A stretch of 64,000 nt of DNA from Actinomycetota bacterium (GTDB taxonomy: Bacteria; Actinomycetota; Coriobacteriia; Anaerosomatales; Anaerosomataceae). The stretch spans positions 179,766-243,765 of the forward strand of contig SBEH01000001.1 in assembly GCA_009668945.1 (NCBI GenBank). The letters run 5' to 3'. The notes under the pieces are model-generated. The model worked only from the letters and a program-made list of their open reading frames with translations. It searched no databases and was not told the DNA's origin. The translations under genes were made by a program, and so were the position numbers. Below, one piece after another: positions 1 to 8,851 of the stretch (positions are counted from its first letter, which is position 1; every line of letters begins with the position of its first letter).

Positions 1-2
1 CA

Positions 3-875
3 CACCGGGTCGAAGTGACGATGCGCTTCCTGGACGACGGCGCCGACCTGCACCACCTTCTCCGGGACGCAAGCGCCTACGCGCGCGTGGTGGCCGCAGG
101 CGGAGACGGCACTGTGTCCGCTGTCGCCTACGCCCTCAGAGACACCGGCATCCCGGTACTTGCCTACCCGGCCGGCACTGCGAACCTGCTCGCGCGGAAC
201 CTCAGGCTGCCCGTCGACCCGATCGACCTTGCGGTAGCGACGATTGCCGGCCGCACTGTCACGATCGACCTCGGAGAGCTCACACTCCCCGCACGCGACG
301 GGCGCACCGGGCGTCGGCGGGGCTTCTCGATAGCGGCCGGCGCGGGCTTCGACGCGAAGCTGATCGAGGCCGCCCAGCCGCTGAAGGCCAGCCTCGGCGA
401 AGGCGCGTACATCATCGGAGCGATGCAGAACCTCGTACCCACGGTCTCCAAGTTCACGCTCACCCTCGACGGCAAGGTCGTCGAGACCGAGGGCATCGCC
501 GTGATGCTGATGAACCTCGCCCGCATCCAGTTCGACCTGGCAGTCACCCACGGCTCGGATGCACAGGACGGGCTGCTAGAGGTCGTGATCGTGAAGCCGG
601 CATCGCCCGCCGCGCTCCTCCCGACCGTGTGGGCCGCGTTGCTCGATCGCCTCACGGAACACCCGAAGCGGCCGGGCCTCGAGATACACACGGCATCGGC
701 CGTGGAGGTGGTGGCGCAGCCGCGCCTGCCCATCGAGTACGACGGCGAGATGCTCGATGCGACCACACCGTTCTCCGCCCGGGTCCTGCCGCGCGCAGCC
801 ACGATGATCGTCTCTGAGGAGAGTCCGTTGCCGAGAGATGAGATAAGGCTCGACCGCGACGGCGAAGTCGGCTAG
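3..875 (+). CDS. YegS/BmrU-type diacylglycerol/lipid kinase, 5' end outside window
   Basis: Lipid kinase of the diacylglycerol kinase catalytic family (YegS/BmrU/Rv2252 group), which phosphorylates membrane lipids such as diacylglycerol with ATP at the cytoplasmic face. The nucleotide-binding signature GGDGT follows VVAA close to the visible N terminus, then PAGTANLLARNL, and the C-terminal beta-sandwich carries YDGE. The reading frame is open to the left edge. A GTG at 15 and an ATG at 21 exist, but the family normally has about 40-50 residues before GGDGT, so the true start probably lies outside. The end is at the TAG of 873-875, followed by a hairpin at 934-963. The exact lipid substrate cannot be told. 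Confidence 0.85.
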   Translation, partial: HRVEVTMRFLDDGADLHHLLRDASAYARVVAAGGDGTVSAVAYALRDTGIPVLAYPAGTANLLARNLRLPVDPIDLAVATIAGRTVTIDLGELTLPARDGRTGRRRGFSIAAGAGFDAKLIEAAQPLKASLGEGAYIIGAMQNLVPTVSKFTLTLDGKVVETEGIAVMLMNLARIQFDLAVTHGSDAQDGLLEVVIVKPASPAALLPTVWAALLDRLTEHPKRPGLEIHTASAVEVVAQPRLPIEYDGEMLDATTPFSARVLPRAATMIVSEESPLPRDEIRLDRDGEVG

Positions 876-933
876 CGCCCGCCGTCGTTCGTCGGCAGGC
901 GCCGATCCGGAGGTTGCGCGGCGAGACACGTGA

Positions 934-963
934 AGAGGCCCCGACTCATGCGTCGGGGCCTCT
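934..963. terminator. Intrinsic terminator hairpin between lipid kinase and tRNA-Val
   Basis: Perfect 12-bp inverted repeat (934-945 with 952-963) with a 6-nt loop. It lies downstream of the plus-strand lipid kinase and also downstream of the minus-strand tRNA-Val, so it could serve both. The following T tract is weak on both sides. Confidence 0.65.
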
Positions 964-972
964 GCTGTTCCA

Positions 973-1047
973 TGGTGGGCGCTAGAGGATTTGAACCTCT
1001 GACCCCTTCCGCGTCAAGGAAGTGCTCTCCCCCTGAGCTAAGCGCCC
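973..1047 (-). tRNA. tRNA-Val (GAC)
   Basis: Cloverleaf on the minus strand: 7-bp acceptor stem (1041-1047 with 977-983), D arm with TAGCTCAG, anticodon loop TTGACGC giving anticodon GAC, T arm with GGTTCAAATCC, discriminator A and an encoded CCA (973-975). Confidence 0.95.
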
Positions 1048-1183
1048 GTGGCTGCCAGCGCAGCGACGACTATTGTAGCAGGCGAAAGCAGCCGCGCTAC
1101 CCCCGACTTGGCATGGCCGGAAGACGCGCCCCGGAGCCCTCCAACACGTCTTCTGGCAGGTCCCGCGCAGCGTCAGAACCTTG

Positions 1184-1213
1184 TTGCACCGCCCGAAGAA
1201 CGCGTGGTAGTCT
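1184..1213 (+). promoter_or_regulatory. Possible sigma-70-type promoter of tRNA-Gly
   Basis: A -35-like TTGCAC (1184-1189) and a -10-like TAGTCT (1208-1213) are separated by 18 bp, and the tRNA begins 12 bp after the -10. The match to consensus is moderate. Confidence 0.4.
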
Positions 1214-1224
1214 ACCCCTTGCGC

Positions 1225-1300
1225 GCGGACGTGGCTCAGCTGGTAGAGCACAACCTTGCCAAGGTTGGGGTCGCGGGTTCGAATCCCGTCGTCCGCTCCA
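1225..1300 (+). tRNA. tRNA-Gly (GCC)
   Basis: 76-nt cloverleaf: acceptor GCGGACG pairs with CGTCCGC, D arm GGCTCAGCTGGTAGAGC, anticodon loop TTGCCAA giving GCC, T arm GGGTTCGAATCCC, then TCCA, so CCA is encoded. Confidence 0.96.
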
Positions 1301-1391
1301 TCGACACTCCGGAGGTCGGCCTCTTCAGGGCAGTGAAGCCGCCCGATCGGCCGGCCTTCATTGATAGTGAAGCGTGAGCGCTTCCAATAGA

Positions 1392-1465
1392 GGCGACGTC
1401 GCCAAGTGGCAAGGCAGAGGCCTGCAAAGCCTTTATCCCCGGTTCGAATCCGGGCGTCGCCTCCA
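1392..1465 (+). tRNA. tRNA-Cys (GCA)
   Basis: 74-nt cloverleaf: acceptor GGCGACG pairs with CGTCGCC, anticodon loop CTGCAAA giving GCA, T arm CGGTTCGAATCCG, encoded CCA. It lies 91 bp after tRNA-Gly on the same strand and probably shares its transcript. Confidence 0.95.
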
Positions 1466-1477
1466 ACACGACAGACC

Positions 1478-1510
1478 GAAAGCCCGCCTCCGTAATGGAG
1501 GCGGGCTTTC
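1478..1510 (+). terminator. Terminator of the tRNA-Gly/tRNA-Cys unit
   Basis: 14-bp perfect inverted repeat (1478-1491 with 1497-1510) with a 5-nt loop, starting 13 bp after tRNA-Cys and ending in TTTC. Confidence 0.75.
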
Positions 1511-1610
1511 GTCGTGTGCGGGGCATGCGCGTAGGGTGTGTGCGTTCGGTCGTGCGCGCATGAACCGCCCGCGCCCACAAGGCGCGGGTCACGACAGGGA
1601 ACAGGGCGGA

Positions 1611-1763
1611 TCAGACGCCGTACTTCAGCTGGATGCGCTTCGCCTGATCCAGACGGAACAGCCCGCGCTCGAGGTCCTTGGGATCGGAGATGTTCTCGAT
1701 CGCCCACTTGAGGATCTCGCGGGGCACCAGGGGGTAGCGCTTGCGCGCTTCGGCGACGGTCAT
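1611..1763 (-). CDS. Small conserved-looking protein, 50 aa
   Basis: A 50-residue basic protein of unknown function, starting MTVAEARKRYPLVPREIL and rich in alternating Lys/Arg and Glu/Asp, probably helical. The ATG at 1761-1763 is chosen over the longer frame because AAGGAG (1771-1776) sits at the right distance and a plausible promoter lies just upstream. It has no recognisable domain, membrane segment or cysteine motif. It is the last gene of a long minus-strand series, but its own promoter suggests independent expression. Confidence 0.6.
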   Translation of the reverse strand: MTVAEARKRYPLVPREILKWAIENISDPKDLERGLFRLDQAKRIQLKYGV

Positions 1764-1826
1764 GGCTCGGCTCCTTCTACGACTAGTGCTGCGACTGGTG
1801 TGACTGGTATGACCCGTCATGCTCGG

Positions 1827-1856
1827 ATTGTGCGCCTTCGGCACCCTAACCGTCAA
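1827..1856 (-). promoter_or_regulatory. Promoter of the 50-aa gene
   Basis: On the minus strand TTGACG (1851-1856) and CACAAT (1827-1832) are spaced by 18 bp, about 65 bp upstream of the start codon of the small gene. Confidence 0.5.
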
Positions 1857-1889
1857 GTCCGGCTTGAGGTTGAGGAGTACACGCCGACA

Positions 1890-2483
1890 TCACGAGCGCC
1901 ACCTTGGATAGAGCTCGTGCTCGACAGCGAGCAGATCCAGCACCTTCCCGACGACGAAGTTGACCATGTCGTCCACGGATGTAGGGCGCTGATAGAACGC
2001 CGGCATGGCTGGCGCGACTACTGCACCCGCCTCGGCCAGCGTCGTGAGGTTGCGAAGGTGGATGAGATTGAGGGGCGTCTCCCGGGGCACCACCACCAGG
2101 GTGCGTCGCTCCTTGAGCGCAACGTCTGCCGTGCGCTCGGCGAGACCCGAGGCAAGCCCTGAGGCGAGCGATCCGATGAAGCCCATCGATGCGGGCGCGA
2201 CGACCACCGCATCGAAGCGGCTCGAGCCCGAGGCCACGGCATCGAACAGATCGTCTTCCGCGGCGACGCGAAGAGGGAGGTCCGCGGGCAGTTCGAGGTA
2301 GCGGAGCACTGCTTCCTTGGCGCCTTCAGCGGGAACGACCAGACCCAGCTCGTACGCGGTGACCTCCGCCCCGGTCTTCGTGAAGATGAGCGTGACCTCG
2401 CCCACCTCGAGAAGCTGCTCGACGAGACGCAGACCGTACGCCGCTCCCGAGACGCCCGTGACCGCGATGACGTAGCGTTTCAA
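1890..2483 (-). CDS. ubiX: UbiX-type flavin prenyltransferase
   Basis: Makes the prenylated FMN cofactor used by UbiD-family decarboxylases by joining dimethylallyl phosphate to reduced FMN. The N terminus KRYVIAVTGVSGAAYGLRL is the FMN-binding TGxSG start of the family, and APASMGFIGSLASGLA plus VVPRETPLNLIHLRNL match the later conserved motifs. Start chosen at TTG 2481-2483 because AAGGGGGA lies 6 bp upstream. This gives 197 aa, normal for the family; an ATG 33 nt earlier lacks a site. No ubiD partner is seen in the window, so the client enzyme is elsewhere. Confidence 0.88.
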   Translation of the reverse strand: MKRYVIAVTGVSGAAYGLRLVEQLLEVGEVTLIFTKTGAEVTAYELGLVVPAEGAKEAVLRYLELPADLPLRVAAEDDLFDAVASGSSRFDAVVVAPASMGFIGSLASGLASGLAERTADVALKERRTLVVVPRETPLNLIHLRNLTTLAEAGAVVAPAMPAFYQRPTSVDDMVNFVVGKVLDLLAVEHELYPRWRS

Positions 2484-2550
2484 GCCGATCCCCCTTCCCG
2501 GGTAGGCAACGCACATGACTCTACCGCCATGTCTTGCGCGCTCCAAGGTG

Positions 2551-3258
2551 CTACATGCCGAGCGCCGCCTCGGCGTCGTCAAGCGAACGGATCGGCTTCG
2601 CCTCCGCATCGGCCGTGCCATGCCGATCGATCAAGACCGCGCGCATCCCTATCGCGCTCGCCCCGAGGATGTCCGCGTAGTGGTGATCCCCGATGTGGCC
2701 GGCCTCGACCGGCTCGACACCAAGACGCTCGCACGCAAGCAGGAAGATCCGCGGATCGGGCTTGTGGAGTCCCACGTCCGCCGAAGAGACGATGTCGTCT
2801 AGAAGCTCACCGAAGCCGAGGCCCTCGAGCAGGCTCACCAACCGCGAGTCCCAGTTCGAGATGATCCCGGTCTTCAGGCCCCGGGCCTTCATGCGCTCGA
2901 ACGCGGGGCGCACGTCGTCGTAGGCCGCCCACCGGTCGGGCCGGCCGAACTCATCGTACACGCGCCGGGCGATCTCGACCGCTTCGTCTTCGATTCCGAG
3001 ACGACGGCACAGCATCGAGTACATGCCGACCCAGACCGACGATGTCCGGTCCTCGTCCGTCCAGAACGCGTCATCCTCGGCGTAGCGCTCCTCGTAGTAC
3101 GCGTCCACCAGCGGCATGAGGGAGTCGATGGCGTGAAGATCGCGCACGTGGCCAGCCTCGGCGAGAATCTGACGGCACACCTCGGAGACGCTCGGTTCCG
3201 CGTACAACAGCGTGTTGCCCACGTCGAAGAAGACCGCGCGGAGGCGCACTTCCGTCAC
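2551..3258 (-). CDS. HAD-superfamily hydrolase (subfamily IA-like)
   Basis: 235-aa HAD-fold protein. Motif I is FFDVGNTLL (nucleophile Asp12), motif II lies in IISNWDSR, motif III Lys in HKPDPRIF, and motif IV in HIGDHHYADI. A cap domain fills residues about 20-110. In motif I the usual second Asp (DxDxT) is Gly14, as seen in part of subfamily IA, so phosphatase activity should not be assumed. The ATG overlaps the stop of the upstream nitroreductase gene (ATGA), so the two are translationally coupled. Substrate unknown. Confidence 0.8.
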   Translation of the reverse strand: MTEVRLRAVFFDVGNTLLYAEPSVSEVCRQILAEAGHVRDLHAIDSLMPLVDAYYEERYAEDDAFWTDEDRTSSVWVGMYSMLCRRLGIEDEAVEIARRVYDEFGRPDRWAAYDDVRPAFERMKARGLKTGIISNWDSRLVSLLEGLGFGELLDDIVSSADVGLHKPDPRIFLLACERLGVEPVEAGHIGDHHYADILGASAIGMRAVLIDRHGTADAEAKPIRSLDDAEAALGM

Positions 3259-3821
3259 TTCAGGTACGTCGCGACGTCTGTGTGCCGGTCCTTCTCGCGC
3301 GGGACCTCGTCAGCGTAGCCGACGACGATCATCGACCTGAGCTCCGAGCCCTCGGGGATCTCGAACACCTGCGCGAGCTGCGACCTGACCCACGCCGGCG
3401 CACTCAGGCTACAGGTCGCCAGCCCGAGGGAGGTCGCCGCAAGCAAGAAGTTCTCGAGCGCAGCGCCCACGGACACCGCATCGTCCATGGCATCGTAGCG
3501 GTCGTCCGCGAGCGGCGACGATATGCCGATGACGACGGGCGCGCGGCCGAGGTCTGCGTAGAAGCGCGCTGCGTACTCGACCATCTCGGGACCCATCGAG
3601 GCCAGCGCCTCTTCCACATACTGCGTGTTCATCGCCATCGTCTCCGCGACCCGACGACGAGCATCATTGGTGGCGATGTGGAAGTGCCAGGGCTGGATGT
3701 TCCATCGCGAGGGGGCATAAGTGGCGGCCTCGACCAACCGATCGATCAGTGCCGGATCCACCGGCCGGCCGTCGAAGACACGGATCGAGCGGCGTTGTCG
3801 TATGGCATCCAAGAGTTCCAT
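3255..3821 (-). CDS. Nitroreductase-family FMN oxidoreductase
   Basis: 188-aa protein of the nitroreductase/FMN reductase fold. MELLDAIRQRRSIRVF gives the typical N-terminal FMN-phosphate contact (RRSIR), followed by APSRWNIQPWHFHI and the late LATCSLSAPAW segment containing the conserved Gly/Ala-rich region. Start at ATG 3819-3821 after GAGGGAAGG. A 19-residue upstream extension in frame has no support. It probably forms a homodimer binding two FMN and using NAD(P)H. It is coupled to the HAD gene downstream. The physiological acceptor is unknown. Confidence 0.82.
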   Translation of the reverse strand: MELLDAIRQRRSIRVFDGRPVDPALIDRLVEAATYAPSRWNIQPWHFHIATNDARRRVAETMAMNTQYVEEALASMGPEMVEYAARFYADLGRAPVVIGISSPLADDRYDAMDDAVSVGAALENFLLAATSLGLATCSLSAPAWVRSQLAQVFEIPEGSELRSMIVVGYADEVPREKDRHTDVATYLK

Positions 3822-3878
3822 CACGGACCTTCCCTCGAACGATCCCCCTATCGAAGATACCGCTCGGCGACCCGCCAA

Positions 3879-4685
3879 TCACGCCTGAGTAGGCGTTCGC
3901 TCGGCACTTGTCGTTGTGCCGAGGTGCTTTATGAGCGTCACGGCCGTGCCGCCGCCAGACAGACGTTCGAAGTCGACGTGGTCCATGAGCGCCCGCATGA
4001 ACATGACACCCCGACCCGACGACGCATACGGATCGCCGTCGGCAGCCGCATCGCCGCTGAAGCCGCTCCCGCAGTCGGAAACGACCAGAACGACGCGGTC
4101 GCTGTACGCCGTGATGCCGACGGTCACGCTGTCCACGTCCCCACGCGGAGACCCGTGCCGGATCGCGTTGGACAGCGCCTCTCCCACCGCCACCCGGATA
4201 TCGAACTGAGTCGCCTCGGGAACCCCGAGCGGACCGAGTGCGTCGCACACATCCGCACGCATCCGGGCGAGCGACTCTGTCGCAGCCGGAAGCTGCAGCG
4301 TCTGCTGCCATAGCGGTGGCTGGTGTGGTTCGGCCAGCATGAGCCCCGCCACGGCATCACGGGCGTCCGTGGCTGCAGAGACCGTGGGGGCTGCACCCAC
4401 GAGTCCCGACAGTTCGAGGATTCGCGACACGTCGCGCGAAGCGCCAGCAAGGACGAGCCGCCCGTTCCTGGGTTGGAGTTCCCGATTGAGCGTGACGATA
4501 AGCCCGAGCGCCGAGCTGTCCGCGTAGGTCACACGCTCGAGATCGATCACGAGGTTCAGACAACCACGGTGGATCGCGCTCTCCAGAGCAACCTCCAGTT
4601 CGGGCGCGGTTGCAGCATCGATCTCACCCTCGACGCTCACGACACACACGCGAGCATCGTGCTCGAGATCGGCCTGTATCCTCAT
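3879..4685 (-). CDS. Fused STAS anti-anti-sigma and HATPase (RsbW/SpoIIAB-like) protein
   Basis: 268 aa with two domains usually found on separate proteins. Residues about 1-110 are a STAS domain with TYADSSALGLIV, the segment where the phospho-acceptor serine of SpoIIAA/RsbV lies. Residues about 125-255 are a GHKL ATPase with N box VAVGEALSNAIRHG, G1 box DCGSGF and GRGVMFMRALMDH. The upstream neighbour is a PP2C phosphatase of the RsbU type, 37 bp away, so switch protein, kinase and phosphatase sit together. Start at ATG 4683-4685 after GGAGG. It likely controls a sigma factor or another partner by reversible phosphorylation. Confidence 0.82.
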   Translation of the reverse strand: MRIQADLEHDARVCVVSVEGEIDAATAPELEVALESAIHRGCLNLVIDLERVTYADSSALGLIVTLNRELQPRNGRLVLAGASRDVSRILELSGLVGAAPTVSAATDARDAVAGLMLAEPHQPPLWQQTLQLPAATESLARMRADVCDALGPLGVPEATQFDIRVAVGEALSNAIRHGSPRGDVDSVTVGITAYSDRVVLVVSDCGSGFSGDAAADGDPYASSGRGVMFMRALMDHVDFERLSGGGTAVTLIKHLGTTTSAERTPTQA

Positions 4686-4722
4686 CCGTCGCCTCCGCAG
4701 GATCGGCGCTTCTCCGCTTCGT

Positions 4723-7700
4723 TCACTTTCCACTGTCGCGCCCGGACGTAACGCCGTCGGTGACCGGCGCTTCATCTCTCCTGTAGCCGACAGCGAGTAT
4801 CGCGGCATCGTCACGCAACTCCCCGGGTGCGAACCTCTGCACCTGGCCTAGCAGCCGTTGGGTCACTGCCGACGGAGACCCGCCTGCGCGAAGCGCTCGG
4901 TGGACGCGGCCCTCGCCGAAGAACCGCCCGCCGCTTCGAGCCTCGGTCACGCCGTCTGTGTACAGCAGCAGCAGGGAGCCTGCCTCCAGCGGCATCTCCT
5001 CCTGCCCCCATTCGATGTCCGGCACGGCACCCAGGAGAGCACCCGTGGTCGCCAACCGTTCGATCCGACCGTCGGAGGGACGCAGGAGCAGGCCCGGAGG
5101 GTGTCCACCATCGGCGTAGCTGAGCAGCCCGGCTTGCACGTCGATGCATCCCAGCCAGAGCGTGACGATGCTGGTGGCGTCGCCGGCTTCCAGAAGCATC
5201 GCGTTCAGCTCCTGAAGCATCCGCGCAGGCTCCAGGCCCGATACAGCCATGCCGCGAAGCGCGTGCCTGATCATCGACGTCCTGGTCGCGGCGGCCACGC
5301 CCTTGCCGCACACGTCACCGATCGACACCACCACGCGGCCGTCGGGCATCGAGAACAGGTCGTAGTAGTCGCCGCCGATCTCCGCGTCCGTCCCGGCAGG
5401 CAGGTACACGCTGCTCGCGGTGATGCCAGGGATGTGCGGCAGCCGGGTCGGCAGGATGCTCTCCTGAAGGATCGTCGCGACGTTGTGCTCACGGCTGAAC
5501 ATGTCGGCGGTGTCGATGGCCAGTGCGGCCTGCGACGCGAAGGTTCGCAGCAGATCGAGATCGTCGGTGGTGAACGCCGAAGGTTCCCGTGCAAAGACCA
5601 CGAGCACGCCGATACTTCGGCCGCGCGCGAGCAGAGGCACAGCCAGGAGCGATTCCAGCCCTTGCTCCGCTGCCGAGTTCAACAGCCGCGTGTCGGACGA
5701 TGAGATCCGGTCGTATCGTTCGGGCTCTCGCGTCTCGAAGACCCTTCCCGGAACATCCTCGCCGGGCCTGAACGTCGCTTCGAGCATGTCCCGGTGAAGT
5801 ATGCCCCGCGCCATCGGCACCGCGATCTGCTTCCGCTGCGAGTCGTACGTCATCAGCATCACCGCGTCCGCCGCCAGGATCTTCTGGACGACGTCGAGCA
5901 CGCGGTTGAGCACGATACGGCTCTGCAGCGACGAGCCCACCGCATGACTGATGCGGAAGATGGTCTCCAGGTTGTCGGCTCGCCGCTTGGCCTGCTGGTA
6001 GAGGTATGCGTTCTCAAGCGCCAGTGACGCCTGCTTTCCGACCGTACCCGCGAGCACGAGTTTCTGCTCCGAAGGGACTCCCGCTCGCGACAGCGCCGCC
6101 AGCACCATAAGCCCCGCGAATCCCGACGCGCGGTGCAGCGGTGTCAGCAGCGCGCCCTCTGCCCGGCGACCGCGCAGGGCATCTGCAATCCCCGGCGTCG
6201 ACTGCGATGCCTGCACGTACAACGGCCCGGCGGTCTCCGCCGCGTCCTGAGAGACCGCCTTCCACAGTGCGAGCCACGAACGGTCACCGACCGGGTCTTC
6301 GGACGCCTGCAGACCGTACGCGGAACGGTCGACCAGTATCACGTGCGGCACGCCGAACCCGACGAGCTCCGCCTGCATCCGCGCGACGTCGTAGAGCACC
6401 TCCTCGATGTCGCCTGGAGCAGCTGCGCGTTCAGCGATGGCCCGGAGAGACTCCGCTTCTTTGCGCGAGCGCCGCTCGTCTTCGAACAGCCGGGAGTTCT
6501 GGAGCGCCACGGAGGCCTGCGCGGCGAAACTGCGTACCGTTTCCGCCTCTGCCTCGGTGAACGTCTTGCCACCGTGACGCACGACTACAGCAACGCCGAT
6601 GGTATCCTGGCCCGCCTGCAGCGGGGCGGCGAGCGCGGAAGAAGCGTCGGTGCCGTGAAGGTGGAGATACGGATCACGCCGCCCCGCGGGCGCCTCGGCC
6701 GGGCGACCTTCCTCTATGGCCTCCGCGATCCACGGCACTTCGGACATCACGACCGTGACGTCCTGCCGTCCGGAGAGCACTCCTTCGGCAGCGACGAGAT
6801 CCAACCTGCCGTCGTCACCGAGGAGGAGCACCTCTGCATCGACGGCCCCTAGCATGTGCGATATGGCGGAGTTGATGCCCGCAAGCATCAGGCCGCGGTC
6901 CGACGCTCTCGCCAGCAGTTCGGCGATGTCCTGCATGCGGTTCAACCGCCGTCCGATCGAGTTCAGCGCCTCGACGAGCCTGCCGACCTCGTCCTTCTCG
7001 CCGGCTGTCCCGTGCTCGATCGCCGTTTCGGGATCGAACGCCGCGCCTGATGCCAGCGCCCGTGCGCGCGTCTCAAGATGCTTCAGCGGCTGCACCACCC
7101 TGCTGACCACCGCGAGCGAAGCGATCAGCGCCGCTGCAAGCGCCGCCAACCAGCCGAGGACTCCCGGCATCAGGGCGGCCGACGTTTCCCGCCAGACGAC
7201 CGACGGTGACTCGAGGACGGCGACCGTCCAGCCGAGTCCCTCGGGTGACGCGACGCTCACGTACGGCCCGGCCAGCGAGACGTCGCCCTCAAGACGAACC
7301 ATGCCGACCGATGACTGCTCCGCGTCAGCCACGAACTGCACGGTCGGCGCTGCCGCGAAGGGAAGACCCTCGCTCCGATACAGGATGTGACCATCGCCGT
7401 CGAACAGGACCGTCGTCGGTTCACCGGGAAGCGTTGCCACGTTCTCTAGGGCACGCTCGACGAACTCGGTCCGAATCCGCCCCATCAGCAAGCGCGGCGA
7501 CCCTCCGGGCACATCGACGGTCGCGAGCGCCCACAGGACTCCCGCCGTGCTGTCGCCGTCCGGCTCCACCCAGATGTAGGGCTCCACCGCAACCGATGTC
7601 TCGGTCGCACCCAGCTCCTCAGGCGTCGAGCCGCCGAGCGTCTCGGGCGGCCATGACTCTAGCACCGTTCCGTCACCGTCGAGCAGCACCATGCCCTCGA

Positions 7701-8010
7701 AGTACTGCGCGCCCTCGATCGCGGAGTTCGAGAGGCACTGCCGGTATTCGCCGGGGTCGTTGCCGCGGAGGGCGGGCTGCTCGGCTGCGACGCGCAGCCT
7801 CTCGAATGCGCCGTCCAGCCCTCCGCCGATCTCTGCGGACAAGATGTCGCGATACGCCGACTGCCGCGCGACTTCGAGGCGCTTCGCCATCTCGTACACG
7901 CCAGCCGCCGACGTGGCGGCGACAAGCAGAGTCGTTACGACGACGATGAGCGCCGACAGAAGCAGAAGTCTGTTGGTGAGCGTCAGACCCACGCGCTCGC
8001 GACGTTGCAT
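4723..8010 (-). CDS. RsbU-like sensor phosphatase: TM - extracellular domain - TM - HAMP - GAFs - SpoIIE
   Basis: 1095-aa membrane signalling protein. A TM segment spans residues about 12-34, then comes an extracytoplasmic sensor of about 250 residues, a second TM (GWLAALAAALIASLAVVS), a HAMP linker and three GAF-like regions (each with FAAQA/QASLALENA-type ends). The C terminus is a PP2C-type SpoIIE domain with GGDYYDLFSMPDGR, IGDVCGKGVAA and RDDAAILAV. The domain dephosphorylates a STAS-domain protein, and the next gene encodes one. Start at ATG 8008-8010; an 18-residue upstream extension reads poorly. The extracellular ligand is not evident. Confidence 0.87.
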   Translation of the reverse strand: MQRRERVGLTLTNRLLLLSALIVVVTTLLVAATSAAGVYEMAKRLEVARQSAYRDILSAEIGGGLDGAFERLRVAAEQPALRGNDPGEYRQCLSNSAIEGAQYFEGMVLLDGDGTVLESWPPETLGGSTPEELGATETSVAVEPYIWVEPDGDSTAGVLWALATVDVPGGSPRLLMGRIRTEFVERALENVATLPGEPTTVLFDGDGHILYRSEGLPFAAAPTVQFVADAEQSSVGMVRLEGDVSLAGPYVSVASPEGLGWTVAVLESPSVVWRETSAALMPGVLGWLAALAAALIASLAVVSRVVQPLKHLETRARALASGAAFDPETAIEHGTAGEKDEVGRLVEALNSIGRRLNRMQDIAELLARASDRGLMLAGINSAISHMLGAVDAEVLLLGDDGRLDLVAAEGVLSGRQDVTVVMSEVPWIAEAIEEGRPAEAPAGRRDPYLHLHGTDASSALAAPLQAGQDTIGVAVVVRHGGKTFTEAEAETVRSFAAQASVALQNSRLFEDERRSRKEAESLRAIAERAAAPGDIEEVLYDVARMQAELVGFGVPHVILVDRSAYGLQASEDPVGDRSWLALWKAVSQDAAETAGPLYVQASQSTPGIADALRGRRAEGALLTPLHRASGFAGLMVLAALSRAGVPSEQKLVLAGTVGKQASLALENAYLYQQAKRRADNLETIFRISHAVGSSLQSRIVLNRVLDVVQKILAADAVMLMTYDSQRKQIAVPMARGILHRDMLEATFRPGEDVPGRVFETREPERYDRISSSDTRLLNSAAEQGLESLLAVPLLARGRSIGVLVVFAREPSAFTTDDLDLLRTFASQAALAIDTADMFSREHNVATILQESILPTRLPHIPGITASSVYLPAGTDAEIGGDYYDLFSMPDGRVVVSIGDVCGKGVAAATRTSMIRHALRGMAVSGLEPARMLQELNAMLLEAGDATSIVTLWLGCIDVQAGLLSYADGGHPPGLLLRPSDGRIERLATTGALLGAVPDIEWGQEEMPLEAGSLLLLYTDGVTEARSGGRFFGEGRVHRALRAGGSPSAVTQRLLGQVQRFAPGELRDDAAILAVGYRRDEAPVTDGVTSGRDSGK

Positions 8011-8088
8011 GCCGCACCTGCCCGGACCGTGAACTGGACGTCTCTCGCAGCAATCGTAGTTCACGGCCCGCAGACGGGCAAAACCGCT

Positions 8089-8814
8089 CTAGCCACCGAT
8101 CTTCGGGATTACAGCGGACAGCAGTCCGACTACCGGACCGATCCAGTCGGTGAGGATCAGCACGCCCAGGAGTATGAGTACGATCCCCGCAACCCGGTTG
8201 ATCGCCAGCGCGTGGCGGTTGAGCCACCGCAGCATCGGCCTGAGGCGCCCCAGCATGAGTGCGACCGCCACGAAGGGGATCCCAAGGCCGAGGGAGTACG
8301 TCGCCAGCAGGAGCGCGCCGCGGCCCGCCTCGGCGCTGCTCGCGGCCATCATGAGGATCGAACCGAGTATCGGACCCACGCACGGGGACCAACCGAACGC
8401 GAACGCCATGCCCATCACCAACGCCGCGGCTGCACCGAACCGACGGGTCTTCTGCATGTCGAACCGCGCCTCGCCGTACAGCCACGGCATCTTGAGGATT
8501 CCCAGCATCAGAAACCCGAAGGCGATGACGAGTAGCCCCGCTGCTGTCTCGAACGCCGCCCGATTCACCGTCAGGAAGGCGCCGAGGGCCGAAGCCGTTG
8601 CCCCGAGCGCCACGAACACCGTGGTGAACCCTGCCACGAACAGCAAAGCAGGGACGAGGACCGCCGAGCTCCTCCGGTCTTGAGCGGCCAGCTCGGAGGA
8701 GCTCATGCCGGTCATGAATGCCAGGTAGCCAGGGACGAGCGGCAGCACGCACGGAGAGATGAAGGTCGCAATGCCTGCCCCTATCGCCGTGAGAAGCGCC
8801 GGAAGACCTTCCAT
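8089..8814 (-). CDS. ccdA: CcdA/DsbD-type transmembrane thiol-disulfide transporter
   Basis: 241-aa membrane protein with six or seven TM segments. It has the paired cysteines of the family: SPCVLPLVPGY in the first TM segment and GWSPCVGPILG in the fourth. It moves reducing equivalents from cytoplasmic thioredoxin to extracytoplasmic thiols, for cytochrome c maturation or disulfide repair. ATG at 8812-8814 with GGAG upstream. It is preceded by a small HMA protein, so a role in supply of reduced thiols for metal handling is possible. No cytochrome c synthesis genes are nearby. Confidence 0.9.
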   Translation of the reverse strand: MEGLPALLTAIGAGIATFISPCVLPLVPGYLAFMTGMSSSELAAQDRRSSAVLVPALLFVAGFTTVFVALGATASALGAFLTVNRAAFETAAGLLVIAFGFLMLGILKMPWLYGEARFDMQKTRRFGAAAALVMGMAFAFGWSPCVGPILGSILMMAASSAEAGRGALLLATYSLGLGIPFVAVALMLGRLRPMLRWLNRHALAINRVAGIVLILLGVLILTDWIGPVVGLLSAVIPKIGG

Positions 8815-8851
8815 CGACTACTCCTACAGGGCGACTATGCGACGCGCCGCA

